Positions 34,326 to 43,302 of a DNA stretch of 64,000 bases are shown here, piece by piece. This stretch comes from Streptomyces sp. BHT-5-2. Its GTDB lineage: Bacteria; Actinomycetota; Actinomycetes; Streptomycetales; Streptomycetaceae. How positions within the stretch are numbered: the stretch's first letter is position 1; every line of letters begins with the position of its first letter. The position numbers and the translations under genes were made by a program. The stretch lies in NCBI RefSeq assembly GCF_019774615.1, contig NZ_CP081497.1:372001-436000 (forward strand), in the 5' to 3' direction. The notes beneath the pieces are model-generated. The model was not told the DNA's origin and did no database searches. It saw only the letters and a program-made list of their open reading frames with translations.

Positions 34326-35249
34326 GTGCACCAAGAATCACCCGCCGCCGAGGGCCCGGTCCCCGCAGCCGAGGACCCGGTCCCCGTCACCCGCATCGTC
34401 GATCACGGGACCGCCAAACTCCTCCCGGACATCGACCGTCCTCGCGCATGGCTGCTCACCGTGGACGGCGCGCCGCAGTCGTACGTCGACCTCGACGACC
34501 CGACGCACCTGGAGTTCGAGTATGTCCGCCGGCTCGCACACGTCCTGGACGAGGCCGCGCCCGAGGGACAGCCGCTGGACGTGCTGCACCTGGGCGGTGG
34601 CGCGCTGACCCTGCCGCGATACGTGGCGGCGACCCGCCCGCGCTCCGGCCAGGACGTGATCGACTCCGACCGTGGCCTGCTCGACCTGGTTACGGAGCAC
34701 CTGCCGCTCCCGGACGACTCCGAGCCGGACGATTGCGACCCGGACGATTGCGACTCCGGTATCACGCTGCACGCGCAGGACGCCCGAGCAGCGCTGGAGG
34801 CGGCGCCGGAGGCGGGCGTGGACGTGATCGTGGCGGACGTCTTCACAGGCTCACGGGTGCCTGCGCAACTGACCTCGATCGAGTACGCGCGCGCCGCCGC
34901 CCGCGCGCTGCGCCCCCGTGGCTGCTACGCCGCCAACCTGGCCGACAGTGCTCCGTTCGACTTCCTGCGCAGCCAACTCGCCAACTTCGCCGAGGTGTTC
35001 GCCCACCTCGCCCTGATCGCGGAACCGTCGGTGCTGCGAGGTCGCCGCTTCGGCAACGCCGTGCTGCTCGCCTCGCACACGGAGCTTCCGATCGCCGCCC
35101 TGGCCCGACGCGCTGCCGGCGACGCCTTCCCTGCTCGTGTGGAACACGGCTCGGCCCTGCGACGTCTGATCGCCGATGCGCGTCCCGTGCCCGATGGTCA
35201 GGCGCTCCCCTCTCCTACGCCTCCGGACGGTGCTTTCAGCGTCGGCTAG
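34326..35249 (+). CDS. Spermidine-synthase-like methyltransferase-fold protein
   Basis: A 307-residue Rossmann-fold protein. The glycine motif is LHLGGGALTLPRY, and VIVADVFTGSRVP matches the catalytic-loop area of spermidine synthases. The usual polyamine Asp pair is not obvious and an acidic repeat (DDSEPDDCDPDDCDSG, about 138-153) is inserted. It is probably one of the actinobacterial fused or orphan spermidine-synthase-like proteins of unclear substrate. The GTG at 34326 lies 6 nt after a -10-like CACAAT, with no ribosome site, so a leaderless mRNA is likely. Confidence 0.78.
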   Translation: MHQESPAAEGPVPAAEDPVPVTRIVDHGTAKLLPDIDRPRAWLLTVDGAPQSYVDLDDPTHLEFEYVRRLAHVLDEAAPEGQPLDVLHLGGGALTLPRYVAATRPRSGQDVIDSDRGLLDLVTEHLPLPDDSEPDDCDPDDCDSGITLHAQDARAALEAAPEAGVDVIVADVFTGSRVPAQLTSIEYARAAARALRPRGCYAANLADSAPFDFLRSQLANFAEVFAHLALIAEPSVLRGRRFGNAVLLASHTELPIAALARRAAGDAFPARVEHGSALRRLIADARPVPDGQALPSPTPPDGAFSVG

Positions 35250-35596
35250 GCGGTTGGGGGTGGGTGGTCGGCTGGTGGCAGGTGGTTGGCGGTTGTGGCC
35301 GATCCAGCGGGTTGGTGGTTGGCTGCTGCTTGGGGGCGCTCGGTGTGAGGTCGGCCGCCCGCCCCTCGTCCTTTCCTGTCACCTCACCTCCTCTCGTCCT
35401 TCCTTTCCCTTGTTGCTCCGTTGTCTCTCGCTGTGTCTCTTCTTCCTGTGTGTCTTCTCTTCCTGTGTGTCTTCTTCGTCGGTGTCGGGACTGGGCAAGG
35501 GGCTGAGTGGTCGGGGCTGGGCGGGGCGGCGCCTGTGCCGGGGTGCCGCCTTCTGCCTTTGCCGGGGCCGCTTCCTTACTTCTTTTACGGCAACGA
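35250..35596. other. Non-coding gap with pyrimidine-rich tract
   Basis: The plus strand is G/T-rich at about 35255-35345, then strongly pyrimidine-rich at about 35380-35480. An 18-bp unit, TCTTCCTGTGTGTCTTCT, occurs at 35441-35458 and again at 35458-35475, sharing one base. This is unlike the rest of the window. No coding potential by codon bias. It separates convergent genes. Confidence 0.5.
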
Positions 35597-36934
35597 TTAC
35601 GGAGAGTTATTTGTTCCCTCCGTTGTGTGGCTGGTGTTTGGGCTGGTGGGGCCGGTCGGAGGAAGTGGTGGGGGAGGGGAGGTGGTGGGTGAGGCGGTGA
35701 CGGTGGGTTTGGGCGGGCGGTGGGTGAGGTTGCGGACGTCGGGGACACAGAGGACGGCGGCGGTGAGGAGCACGATCAGGCAGGCGCTGGCCCATAGGGC
35801 GGCAGGGCGGCCGATGAGGTCCTGGGTGGGGCCGGCGAGTGCGGTGGTCACGGGGACCATCGCCAGCGAACCGAGCCAGTCGTAGGAGGAGACCCGGGAG
35901 AACTTCTCCTCGGGGATCTCCTGATGGAGGGCCACCATCCAGGTCACCGAGAAGACCTCGATCGACATCCCGGCGGCGAACAGGATCGCCGCGAGCCAGC
36001 CGACCGGTACCGGTATGGCGAGTGCGGCGGACGGGAGGGCGAACGGGAAGACGCAGAGGGTGCCGGTCAGCAGGAGGCGGCGCGGTTTGAGGCGGGTCAT
36101 CAGGAGGGCGCCGATCGCGGTTCCGGCGCCGAAGGCGGCCAGTGCGAGGCCCCAGGGGCCGGCGCCGCCCAGGTGCTCCTCGGCGACCAGCGGCCCGTAG
36201 ACCGACTGCACGGCGACGACCACCGCGTTGACGATGGAGAACTGCGCGACGATCGCCCACAGCCACGGCCGGGACACCACCTCCCGCCAGCCGTCCCGGA
36301 GGTCGTCGCGGATCCCGCCGCTGGGAGCGCGCTCCGGGATGCCGCTCACGTCGAGGAAGGCGCGCAGGGCCCCGGCGAGCGCGAAGGCGGCGGAGTCGAT
36401 CGCCAGCACCCACCCCGGTCCGATGACCGCGACCAGGGCGCCGCCGAGTGCCGAACCGCCGATGCTCGCGCCGTTCACCGCGATCCGGAACACGGCGAAG
36501 GCCCGCCCCGCCTGCTCTCCGGAGACGCTCGCCAGCACCATGCCCTCGGAGGCCGGGGCGAAGAACGCCTGCCCGGTGCCGCCGATCGCCGCCAGCAGCG
36601 CCATCTGCCAGAGGTGCGCCGTGCCGGACAGGACCAGGAGTGCGAACAGGCCCTGGGAGAGGCAGTTGACGGTGTTCGCCGCGACCATCACCCGGTGCCG
36701 GGGGAGCCGGTCCGCGACCGCGCCTCCGACCAGCAGGAAGACGACGAGCGGCACCATACGGGCGGCGGAGACCAGCCCGACGTCGGTGGCCGAGCCGCCC
36801 GCGTCGAGAACCGCGAACGCGGTGGCGATCAGCGCACCGTTGCTGCCGAGTCCGGCGATGACGGTGGCGGCGCTGAGGAGGGCGAAGTTCTGGCCCGCCC
36901 AGGTTGGGCGGGCCGTCAGCAGGCGGGCCGCCAT
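35597..36934 (-). CDS. MFS transporter (MFS_3 type exporter)
   Basis: A 445-residue major facilitator with about twelve helices. The loop 2-3 motif GGAVADRLPRHRVMVAAN and the late EVFSVTWMVALHQEIPEEKFSRVSS are typical of the MFS_3 exporter group. The C-terminal tail is a Pro/Thr-rich disordered segment (about 405-445). ATG 36934 is chosen because it begins just before helix 1; a GTG at 36988 is an in-frame alternative that would start inside the 15-bp repeat. The substrate is unknown, perhaps a drug or siderophore. Confidence 0.88.
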   Translation of the reverse strand: MAARLLTARPTWAGQNFALLSAATVIAGLGSNGALIATAFAVLDAGGSATDVGLVSAARMVPLVVFLLVGGAVADRLPRHRVMVAANTVNCLSQGLFALLVLSGTAHLWQMALLAAIGGTGQAFFAPASEGMVLASVSGEQAGRAFAVFRIAVNGASIGGSALGGALVAVIGPGWVLAIDSAAFALAGALRAFLDVSGIPERAPSGGIRDDLRDGWREVVSRPWLWAIVAQFSIVNAVVVAVQSVYGPLVAEEHLGGAGPWGLALAAFGAGTAIGALLMTRLKPRRLLLTGTLCVFPFALPSAALAIPVPVGWLAAILFAAGMSIEVFSVTWMVALHQEIPEEKFSRVSSYDWLGSLAMVPVTTALAGPTQDLIGRPAALWASACLIVLLTAAVLCVPDVRNLTHRPPKPTVTASPTTSPPPPLPPTGPTSPNTSHTTEGTNNSP

Positions 36935-37262
36935 CAGTGGAGGCCCGGTCGGTTCGGTGCTTCCGGGGTGGGCGCTTCGGGGAACCACGCTCCCGGGGAC
37001 GGTGCTCCGGGCAACGGTGCTCTCAGGGCCGGCGCTTTCAAGGGTGGACGTGTTCGTTGTGTTCCTGGGGTTGTCTCCAGTGGATCGGGGGTGCGGGAGG
37101 GGCGTCGGGTTCGGTTCCGTTGTGTCATGGGCGTTGACGATATGGGGGTGGGGGAGGTCAACACCTGGATTTCCGGCAGGGTTTGGGGAGCCGGGGGCGG
37201 AGGAGCGCAGAGAGCGTGGGCGGCCTCTTCACAGCTAAGCTACTGATAGGTAACATGGTGGC
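36935..37262. promoter_or_regulatory. Divergent region between MFS and thioesterase genes
   Basis: The left third is a 15-bp tandem repeat (36956-37045). The right end, just before 37263, has an AT-rich patch (CTACTGATAGGTAACATGG) likely to include the thioesterase promoter. No gene is clearly supported. Confidence 0.4.
36956..37045. repeat. Degenerate 15-bp tandem repeat, six units
   Basis: Units begin at 36956, 36971, 36986, 37001, 37016 and 37031, with a consensus near GGTGCTCCGGGGAAC. A 15-bp period equals five codons. One plus-strand frame reads as xLxGx units (ALRGT, TLPGT, VLRAT, VLSGP), recalling pentapeptide-repeat proteins. There is no start, stop or codon-bias support for a full gene, so it may be a remnant. 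Confidence 0.5.
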
Positions 37263-37721
37263 ATGTCCTCAGAGTCCCTGCCGTCGATCGGCGACATGAT
37301 GGCGGCATCCGTGCCGATGGTCCGCACCCTGAACCTCGAGTTCACCGAGACCACCCCCGAGCGCGCCGTGGTCCGCATGGCCGACCAGCCCGACTTCCAC
37401 AACCACGTCGGCGGCCCGCACGCCGGCGCGATGTTCACGCTCGCGGAGTCGGCGAGCGGCGCGATCGTGATGACGGCCTTCGGTGATCAGCTCGGCCGTG
37501 CGGTGCCGCTCGCGGTGGGCGCCGAGATCGGCTACAAGAAGCTCGCCATGGGCCCGGTCACCGCCACCGCCGAGCTCGGCCGCCCGATATCCGAGGTCGT
37601 CGCCGAGCTGGACGCCGGCGGGCGCCCGGAGTTCCCGGTGAAGGTCGAGATCACCCGCGACAAGGACGGCGCGGTCACCGGCGAGATGACGATCGTGTGG
37701 ACGCTGCGCCCCAACCAGTGA
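37263..37721 (+). CDS. Hotdog-fold thioesterase (DUF4442/PaaI-like)
   Basis: A 152-residue single-domain hotdog protein. The active-site-like segment NHVGGPHAGAMFTLAESASG (about 48-67) and a central VGAEIGYKKLAMGPVTATAEL strand pair fit DUF4442/PaaI-type acyl-CoA thioesterases. GTGGC before the ATG is a weak ribosome site. It is monocistronic. The acyl substrate is unknown. Confidence 0.85.
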   Translation: MSSESLPSIGDMMAASVPMVRTLNLEFTETTPERAVVRMADQPDFHNHVGGPHAGAMFTLAESASGAIVMTAFGDQLGRAVPLAVGAEIGYKKLAMGPVTATAELGRPISEVVAELDAGGRPEFPVKVEITRDKDGAVTGEMTIVWTLRPNQ

Positions 37722-38144
37722 TCCCGATCGGCGACTGCTGAGGGCCCAGAGGGCCGAGAGGGCCGCGACGGGTGAGCGCGGCTGCCTGCCCGTCCGTGCC
37801 TCCTGCCGGCCTCAGTCGTCTGTCCGGCATTGCCTGGCTGCCTCAACGGTTGCCTGGCAGGCCGCCAGTCCGGCCGCCTGTCGTGTCTGCCCGTCCGCAC
37901 GGTTTCCGCTGTCGGGCGTTGCGGCGGGTGCCGATCGCTGATGAGGGGCGCCCCACCGGCGCGGGGCGCCCCGTGGCCGTGTCCGCTGCGGATACACCAG
38001 CGCGCGACCGGGAATCGTCGTCGGGATGACCCGATCGAGTACGCTTCCCAGGCGTGCCGATGCGGCGCGCCTGGGAACGACCGATCGGTGCCGGGGCACC
38101 GGGCAACGGCCCACGGGGGCCCAACATCAGCGGAGGAAGCGGCC

Positions 38145-38807
38145 TTGCACATCCAGGAATGGCTGGAGACGGTACCCGCCGTGAGTGTCTACCTCCTCGT
38201 GGGGTTGGTCATCGGGCTGGAGAGCCTGGGCATTCCGCTGCCCGGCGAGATCGTTCTCGTCAGCGCCTCGATCCTGGCCGCGACCCAGGACCACATCAAT
38301 CCCTATGTGCTGGGTGCCTGCGCCTCCGCCGGCGCGATCATCGGTGACTCCATCGGCTACCTGATCGGTCGCAAGGGCGGCAAGCCGCTGCTGGCCTGGG
38401 CCGGCCGGAAGTTCCCCAAGCACTTCGGGCCGGATCATGTGGGCATGGCCGAGGCCAAGTTCGACAAGTGGGGCATGTGGGCCGTCTTCTTCGGCCGGTT
38501 CATCGCACTGCTGCGGATCTTCGCCGGTCCGCTCGCGGGCGTGCTGAAGATGCCGTACTGGAAGTTCCTGATCGCCAACGTCCTCGGCGGCATCATCTGG
38601 GCCGGCGGCACGACGGCGTTGATCTACACCGTCGGCCTCGTCGCCGAGCCCTGGCTCAAGCGCTTCTCCACGTGGGGCCTGGCCGCCGCGGTGCTGTTCG
38701 GTATCGGATCGTTCCTGCTCATGAAGCACCGGGCGAAGAAGGCCGCGGCGGCGCGCGAGGCGGCGGATCTGGAGAAGTCCCCGGTCGCTGCCACCCGGGC
38801 CGACTGA
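38145..38807 (+). CDS. DedA-family membrane protein
   Basis: A 220-residue DedA/SNARE-associated membrane protein with about five helices. The family motifs GLESLGIPLPGEIVLVSAS, GDSIGYLIGRKGG and FFGRFIALLRIFAGPLAG are all present, with the conserved acidic and Arg residues. These proteins support membrane lipid recycling, including undecaprenyl-phosphate flipping in some members. TTG 38145 is chosen, preceded by GGAGGA at 8 nt. A strong terminator follows. Confidence 0.92.
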   Translation: MHIQEWLETVPAVSVYLLVGLVIGLESLGIPLPGEIVLVSASILAATQDHINPYVLGACASAGAIIGDSIGYLIGRKGGKPLLAWAGRKFPKHFGPDHVGMAEAKFDKWGMWAVFFGRFIALLRIFAGPLAGVLKMPYWKFLIANVLGGIIWAGGTTALIYTVGLVAEPWLKRFSTWGLAAAVLFGIGSFLLMKHRAKKAAAAREAADLEKSPVAATRAD

Positions 38808-38821
38808 ACCGGCCGGCGACA

Positions 38822-38890
38822 CACGAACGAGCGCGGCGCCCCGGACGTCCTGCAATCCTGCGGACATCCGGGGCGCCGCGCTCGTTCGTG
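38822..38890. terminator. Very long hairpin terminator
   Basis: Arms of 24 bp (from CACGAACGAGCG to its complement CGCTCGTTCGTG) match perfectly. A single C-A mismatch and four more pairs continue the stem around an 11-nt loop. It begins 15 bp past the DedA stop and also faces the leftward gene at 38996, so it may be bidirectional. Confidence 0.85.
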
Positions 38891-38995
38891 CCGTTTGGGG
38901 AGCAGGGCATGCGTCTGCCGGGTGCCGCCGGTGTACGTGTGTCTGCCTGCGGTGTACGTGCGCCTGTCTGTACGTGCGCTTGCCACCGGCCGTCG

Positions 38996-39205
38996 TTACG
39001 GCATCTGCCAGGTGTCCGGTCCGCCGGCGCGCCATTCGATGACACCGGTGTCGTGCCAGACGAAGCGTGTGGTGGGGAATCCGGCGCGGCGCAGGATCGC
39101 CGCCACGTCGCCGGGGCGCCGCGCGCGGCCCAGGTCCTGGCCGTGGAGCGTGACGCGGCGGCCGCCGGTGCACGGCGGATGCACGATCACGGGGGCGCGC
39201 TTCAT
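38996..39205 (-). CDS. Small hypothetical protein
   Basis: A 69-residue soluble protein: MKRAPVIVHPPCTGGRRVTL, then ILRRAGFPTTRFVWHDTGVIEWRAGGPDTW. It resembles small conserved Streptomyces proteins seen beside regulators. GGAGGT directly abuts the ATG, an unusually short spacing; internal GTG codons 5 and 7 residues in are alternatives. Function unknown. Confidence 0.6.
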   Translation of the reverse strand: MKRAPVIVHPPCTGGRRVTLHGQDLGRARRPGDVAAILRRAGFPTTRFVWHDTGVIEWRAGGPDTWQMP

Positions 39206-39350
39206 ACCTCCAGGGTGCGACGGACCGGGTGCCTCCGCATCCCGACCGCAGTCGCGGCGTCACGTACGGTGCCGGGCCCGGTGACACCTCAGGCCCCGCG
39301 CGCTCCGCTGTCGGCCGTCCGCATTCCCGGGGCCGCCGACAGCTCCGGCG

Positions 39351-41282
39351 TCACGGCTCCGCGCGCAGCCGTGAGAAGAACGGCTGGGCGCGGGAGTCGG
39401 AAGTGCCGCGTCGCCACCAGCGGACCTCGCCGCCGAGCATGCGGGCGGGGGCGTCGGCGCGGACGCCTCGGCGCAGGGCGGCCAGCATGGTGCGGGCGCC
39501 CACGATGAACAGCGGGTCGCCGACCAGCTTCTTGGCGACCAGCGCCTTGCGGCAGGCTCGGAGGGCGGCGGCCGGGTCGCCGTGGGCACGTTCGATGAGC
39601 GCGTGGGCGTAGAGGATCGTCGAGTGGAGCCAGAAGTCGCAGTCGGCGTGGCGGGATTCCCAGGCGCGGCGGGCCGAGGCCCGGGCGCGGCCGGCGTCGA
39701 GCGGGGCGAGCGCGATGGCCAGCAGCGCCCAGCTGTGGGCGGGCCCGGGGCCGAACCACGTGTCCCGGGAGGTGTGCCGGGCGGCCTCCTCCAGGCAGAC
39801 CACGGCGGTCGTGGTGTCCTCGCGGTAGAGCGCCAGCACGGCGTGGGCGTGCGCGATACGGGCCAGGCCGTCGGTGTCCGCGTGCATCACGGCGGCCTTC
39901 CATGCCTGGGCGAGGAGGGGTTCCGCGTCGGCGGGGGCGTTCTCCTGGGCGGCGAGGTAGCCGGCCAGCCACAGGGCGCGGGCCCGCAGCGCGGTGTCTT
40001 CCTGGGCGAGGGCCAGCAGCCGGTCCAGGTGGGCGCGGCCCTCGCGGCGGAAGCCGCAGGCCGCCCACTGGAACCACAGTGAGACCGCGATCTCCAGGGC
40101 GCCGAGCGCGTCCTCGGCGTCCAGCGGGGGCCGGGTCAGCGCCGCGTCGAGGTGGTGCTGCTCGTCCTCGACGAGGCGGACCGCGAGCTGCTGGCCGGTG
40201 CCCTGCCAGGTGATCTGGGCCTCGGCGGCGAGGGCCGCGCACGCCTGCCGGAAGCGGCGCAGCGCCCCGGCCTCGTCGCCGGTCTCGCGCAGCCGGTCCC
40301 GGCCGAAGTCCCGGGCGGCGCGCGGCAGCCGGTAGCGGGGCGGCAGCCCGGTCCCGGAGCCGGAGGCGACGTCGGCGTCCCGTACGCATTCCAGGACGGA
40401 GGCGGCGCGCAGGCGCTCCAGCGCGGCGTCGACGGCGGATGCAGGAACGTCACTGCTGGTACAGACGCACCCCGCGAGCCAGGGGTCGAAGTCCCCGGGG
40501 AGGACCGAGAGGCGAGCCCAGACCCGGCGGTCGAGCGGGGAGCAGAGGGCGTAGCCGGCGGCGTGCGCGGCGTGCAACGAGGTGTGACGGGTGGTGAGGG
40601 AGGGGCCGAAGTAGTGCAGGGAGCCTTCCAGGTCCAGCCGGGCGGCCAGTTGGGACAAGGTCATCCGGTCCAGCTGCCGGGCGGCCAGACCGATGGCGAG
40701 CGGGCAGCCCTCCAGGGCCCGGCAGACCGCGACCAGCAGTTCCGGGGCGGCGGGACCGGTGCGCGCCGCCAGGAGTTCGACGGCCGGTCCGGCGATGCCC
40801 TCGCCGAGGGTCACCGGCAGCGGGGCGAGGGCGAGGACCCGTTCCCCGGGGAGTCCCAGCGGGCGGCGGGCGGTGGCGACGATCCGCAGGGCCGGTTCGG
40901 TCCGCAGCAGCCGCCGGACCAGCGCCGCGCAGGCGTCGAGCAGCGGGTCGCAGTCGTCGAGGAGCAGGATCATGCGCCGGGTGCGGCAGTGCCCGGCGAG
41001 GTCCTCGACGGTGCTCGGGGAGGGGAGGCCGGCGGTGCGGAGGAGGGCGCCGGGCAGGTCGTCCGCGGTCAGCCCGTCCCAGCAGGTGATCCGGAGGACG
41101 GCGCCGGGCCGGTCGGCGGTGTGTTCCTCCAGGACGGCCCGGGCCAGCAGGCTCTTGCCCACTCCGGCCGGTCCGGTCAGCGTGACCGGCGCGGCCTGGT
41201 CCAGCAGCCCGGCCAGCTGCTCGTGCTCGGCGGCCCGCCCCACTACGCCGGGCAGCGGCCCGTCATCGGCCCACGCGGTCAT
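39351..41282 (-). CDS. STAND/AAA ATPase with helical repeats
   Basis: A 643-residue protein resembling the ATPase module of LuxR/AfsR-type regulators. Walker A is TGPAGVGKSLLA (about 36-47) and Walker B MILLLDDCDPL (about 104-114). A winged-helix-like and TPR-like alpha-helical region follows (about 380-600). Neither a SARP nor a LuxR HTH domain is present at either end. It may therefore act through a separate DNA-binding partner. It is monocistronic and divergent from the esterase gene. Function unknown beyond signalling. Confidence 0.8.
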   Translation of the reverse strand: MTAWADDGPLPGVVGRAAEHEQLAGLLDQAAPVTLTGPAGVGKSLLARAVLEEHTADRPGAVLRITCWDGLTADDLPGALLRTAGLPSPSTVEDLAGHCRTRRMILLLDDCDPLLDACAALVRRLLRTEPALRIVATARRPLGLPGERVLALAPLPVTLGEGIAGPAVELLAARTGPAAPELLVAVCRALEGCPLAIGLAARQLDRMTLSQLAARLDLEGSLHYFGPSLTTRHTSLHAAHAAGYALCSPLDRRVWARLSVLPGDFDPWLAGCVCTSSDVPASAVDAALERLRAASVLECVRDADVASGSGTGLPPRYRLPRAARDFGRDRLRETGDEAGALRRFRQACAALAAEAQITWQGTGQQLAVRLVEDEQHHLDAALTRPPLDAEDALGALEIAVSLWFQWAACGFRREGRAHLDRLLALAQEDTALRARALWLAGYLAAQENAPADAEPLLAQAWKAAVMHADTDGLARIAHAHAVLALYREDTTTAVVCLEEAARHTSRDTWFGPGPAHSWALLAIALAPLDAGRARASARRAWESRHADCDFWLHSTILYAHALIERAHGDPAAALRACRKALVAKKLVGDPLFIVGARTMLAALRRGVRADAPARMLGGEVRWWRRGTSDSRAQPFFSRLRAEP

Positions 41283-41576
41283 CGGTCATCCCCAACCACG
41301 GCACAGTGCCGCGCACTTCCCTAGGAGCGACCCACGATGCCAGAACCGGCCGCCGGGTAAACAGCGGACGGGGTTCACCGTTAGGGGGAAACCCGCTCGG
41401 CGGCTTTGACGTGGCGTTTCGTCTTGGTGCTGATACAGAACGGTAAACCCCAGGTCACGAAGGCGGGGGCGGCGTACGGCAGCCGGGGGACCGAACTTAG
41501 AGTGATGGCTTTCGACCGGTTTCGCGGTGGCACTGTGATGTCCCGCCGGCCCCAAGTGCCTGAGGAGATCGTTCCG

Positions 41577-42590
41577 ATGAAGTCCGTGCGCGTCCGAGCT
41601 GCGGTGAGTGTGGTGGCCCTGGGGCTGCTGGCCGGGTGCGGCGGGCCGCAGCAGGACGTGGTGGACGCCTCGAACGTGCCGCGCCTGCGGGCCCACGCCG
41701 CGGACGCGCTCAACGGCCGGCCGCGGACCGTGATGCCGCAGGGGCCGCGCTCGGTGTTCACCCCGTACCGCACGACGGGCGACGACGGCACCCAGGTGGT
41801 GCACACCAGGTGGCACGGTCGGGCGTCCGGCTACACCGGCGACATCTGGGCCTGGGTGCCGCCGCAGTACAACCAGGCCAAGTACGCCCGGAGCGGCTTC
41901 CCGGTGCTGATCGCGCTGCCCGGGGCCTGGGGGTACCCGTCCAACTACTGGGCGGATGCGCCGTTCGCGCTGGAGGAGCGGCTCGCGGAGTGGTCCAAGG
42001 AGGGCAAGACGCTGCCGTTCATCCTCGTGATGCCGGTGCTCAACCCCCGCAAGACCTACTACGACGGCAGCGACATCCCGGGGCAGCCCAGGATGGGGAG
42101 CTGGCTGACCAGGGACGTGCCGGCGTTCGCCCGGGCCAACTTCCGTACGTATGCGTCGCGGGACGGCTGGGGCTTCATGGGCTCGTCGTCGGGCGGGTTC
42201 GCGGCGCTGAAGGCGGTGCTCAAGGAGCCGCAGCGGTTCAAGGCGGCGATCGTCAACGGTCCCGACACGGCTCCGGACTCGCCGCTGTGGAAGGGGCATC
42301 AGGCGGCGAAGCTCGCCAACGACCCGCGGCATCTGGCGCGGCAGTTGACGGCGCGCGGCGGACCGCAGGTCTACCTGGCCTTCGAGCTCGGCAGCAAGGA
42401 GGACGCGGTGCCCGACGTGAAGCGGTTCGTCAGCGGGTACACCGACGGGGCCCGTGGGCCGATCCACTCCACTCTCTTCGAAATACCGGATGGTGTGCAC
42501 AGCGGGCACACCTACATCAAGCGGATGCCCGAGTCGCTGCACTGGATCAGCGAGCAGATGCAGGGGCCGGTGTCGGCGCCGTCGGTCTGA
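41577..42590 (+). CDS. Secreted lipoprotein esterase (alpha/beta hydrolase)
   Basis: A 337-residue exported protein. The signal peptide ends at lipobox LAGC (Cys21). The mature part is a D-type esterase fold like mycolyltransferase/antigen 85 and enterochelin-esterase relatives. The nucleophile elbow GSSSGG is at about 202-207, with a late Asp/Glu and the His in DGVHSGHTYI. GAGGAG precedes ATG 41577 by 9 nt. It probably hydrolyses or transfers an acyl group at the cell surface; the substrate is unknown. Confidence 0.85.
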   Translation: MKSVRVRAAVSVVALGLLAGCGGPQQDVVDASNVPRLRAHAADALNGRPRTVMPQGPRSVFTPYRTTGDDGTQVVHTRWHGRASGYTGDIWAWVPPQYNQAKYARSGFPVLIALPGAWGYPSNYWADAPFALEERLAEWSKEGKTLPFILVMPVLNPRKTYYDGSDIPGQPRMGSWLTRDVPAFARANFRTYASRDGWGFMGSSSGGFAALKAVLKEPQRFKAAIVNGPDTAPDSPLWKGHQAAKLANDPRHLARQLTARGGPQVYLAFELGSKEDAVPDVKRFVSGYTDGARGPIHSTLFEIPDGVHSGHTYIKRMPESLHWISEQMQGPVSAPSV

Positions 42591-43302
42591 CGGGTCGTCG
42601 GCCGGTCGGCCGCGGGCGGGCGGTGCGACGCCCGCCCGGTGGCGGTGGCCGGTGGGGAGCCGGCGGCGGGTATCGGACAATCTCGTGCTGCCGTCGGCCT
42701 CTGGTGTGCCGTGATCGACCGGCCGGGAACGGGGCCGCGCGTGGCCGAAAGGGCGCCGGACGCGGTCTGTTGACGCTGCCGAACGCCGGTCGGCGGCGTG
42801 GGGTACGGGGCCTCTTCCGGTGTGCGGTGGTGGGGTGACCGATCTGGGTGGCACCGGGTGCCACCGATCCGGCCTGCGGATTCGCGGTGCGTTGCGTTCG
42901 ATACCGCGCAGTTCGGAGTGCTAGCGGGTCGTCAGGAAGCGGCTCGACTCCTTGCGTCCCGGAGCCGTGTCGGGAGCCAATGGCCCCATAGGGGGCCTTT
43001 GTTGAATCCTCGTCAGGTGCCAGAACGTTACGGATCGCTGTTGGACTTGAGTCGATGGCGTGATGCTAAGATCATCGCACTTGCCAACCGGGTAGTCACC
43101 TGCTATGGCAAATGGGAATTCCGCGCATTGGCCTGAGAAAATCGCCACCCCGGGGAGAGGTATGCCATTAACCGGGCCTTCAGAGGCTTTCTGGCAGGCG
43201 ACTGTGCGCGGCCGATCGTCTATTGTCTGGGGCCGCGCGTGATCATCCACACGGCAGCCGGGCATACGGCACCTGGTGGCTTCGTCGTCCGAAGAGAGAC
43301 CT
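42591..43302. promoter_or_regulatory. 712-bp region upstream of the conservon
   Basis: No convincing gene is seen; apparent frames lack ribosome sites and codon bias. The right half (about 42890-43240) is distinctly AT-richer, consistent with a long promoter or leader region for the downstream operon. TTGGAC (43041-43046) and TGCTAA (43064-43069), 17 bp apart, are a weak promoter candidate. Confidence 0.4.

Noticed and set aside
42798..43136. 112-codon plus-strand frame before the conservon
   Set aside because: No ribosome site, mixed codon bias and no domain. It spans the AT-rich promoter region.
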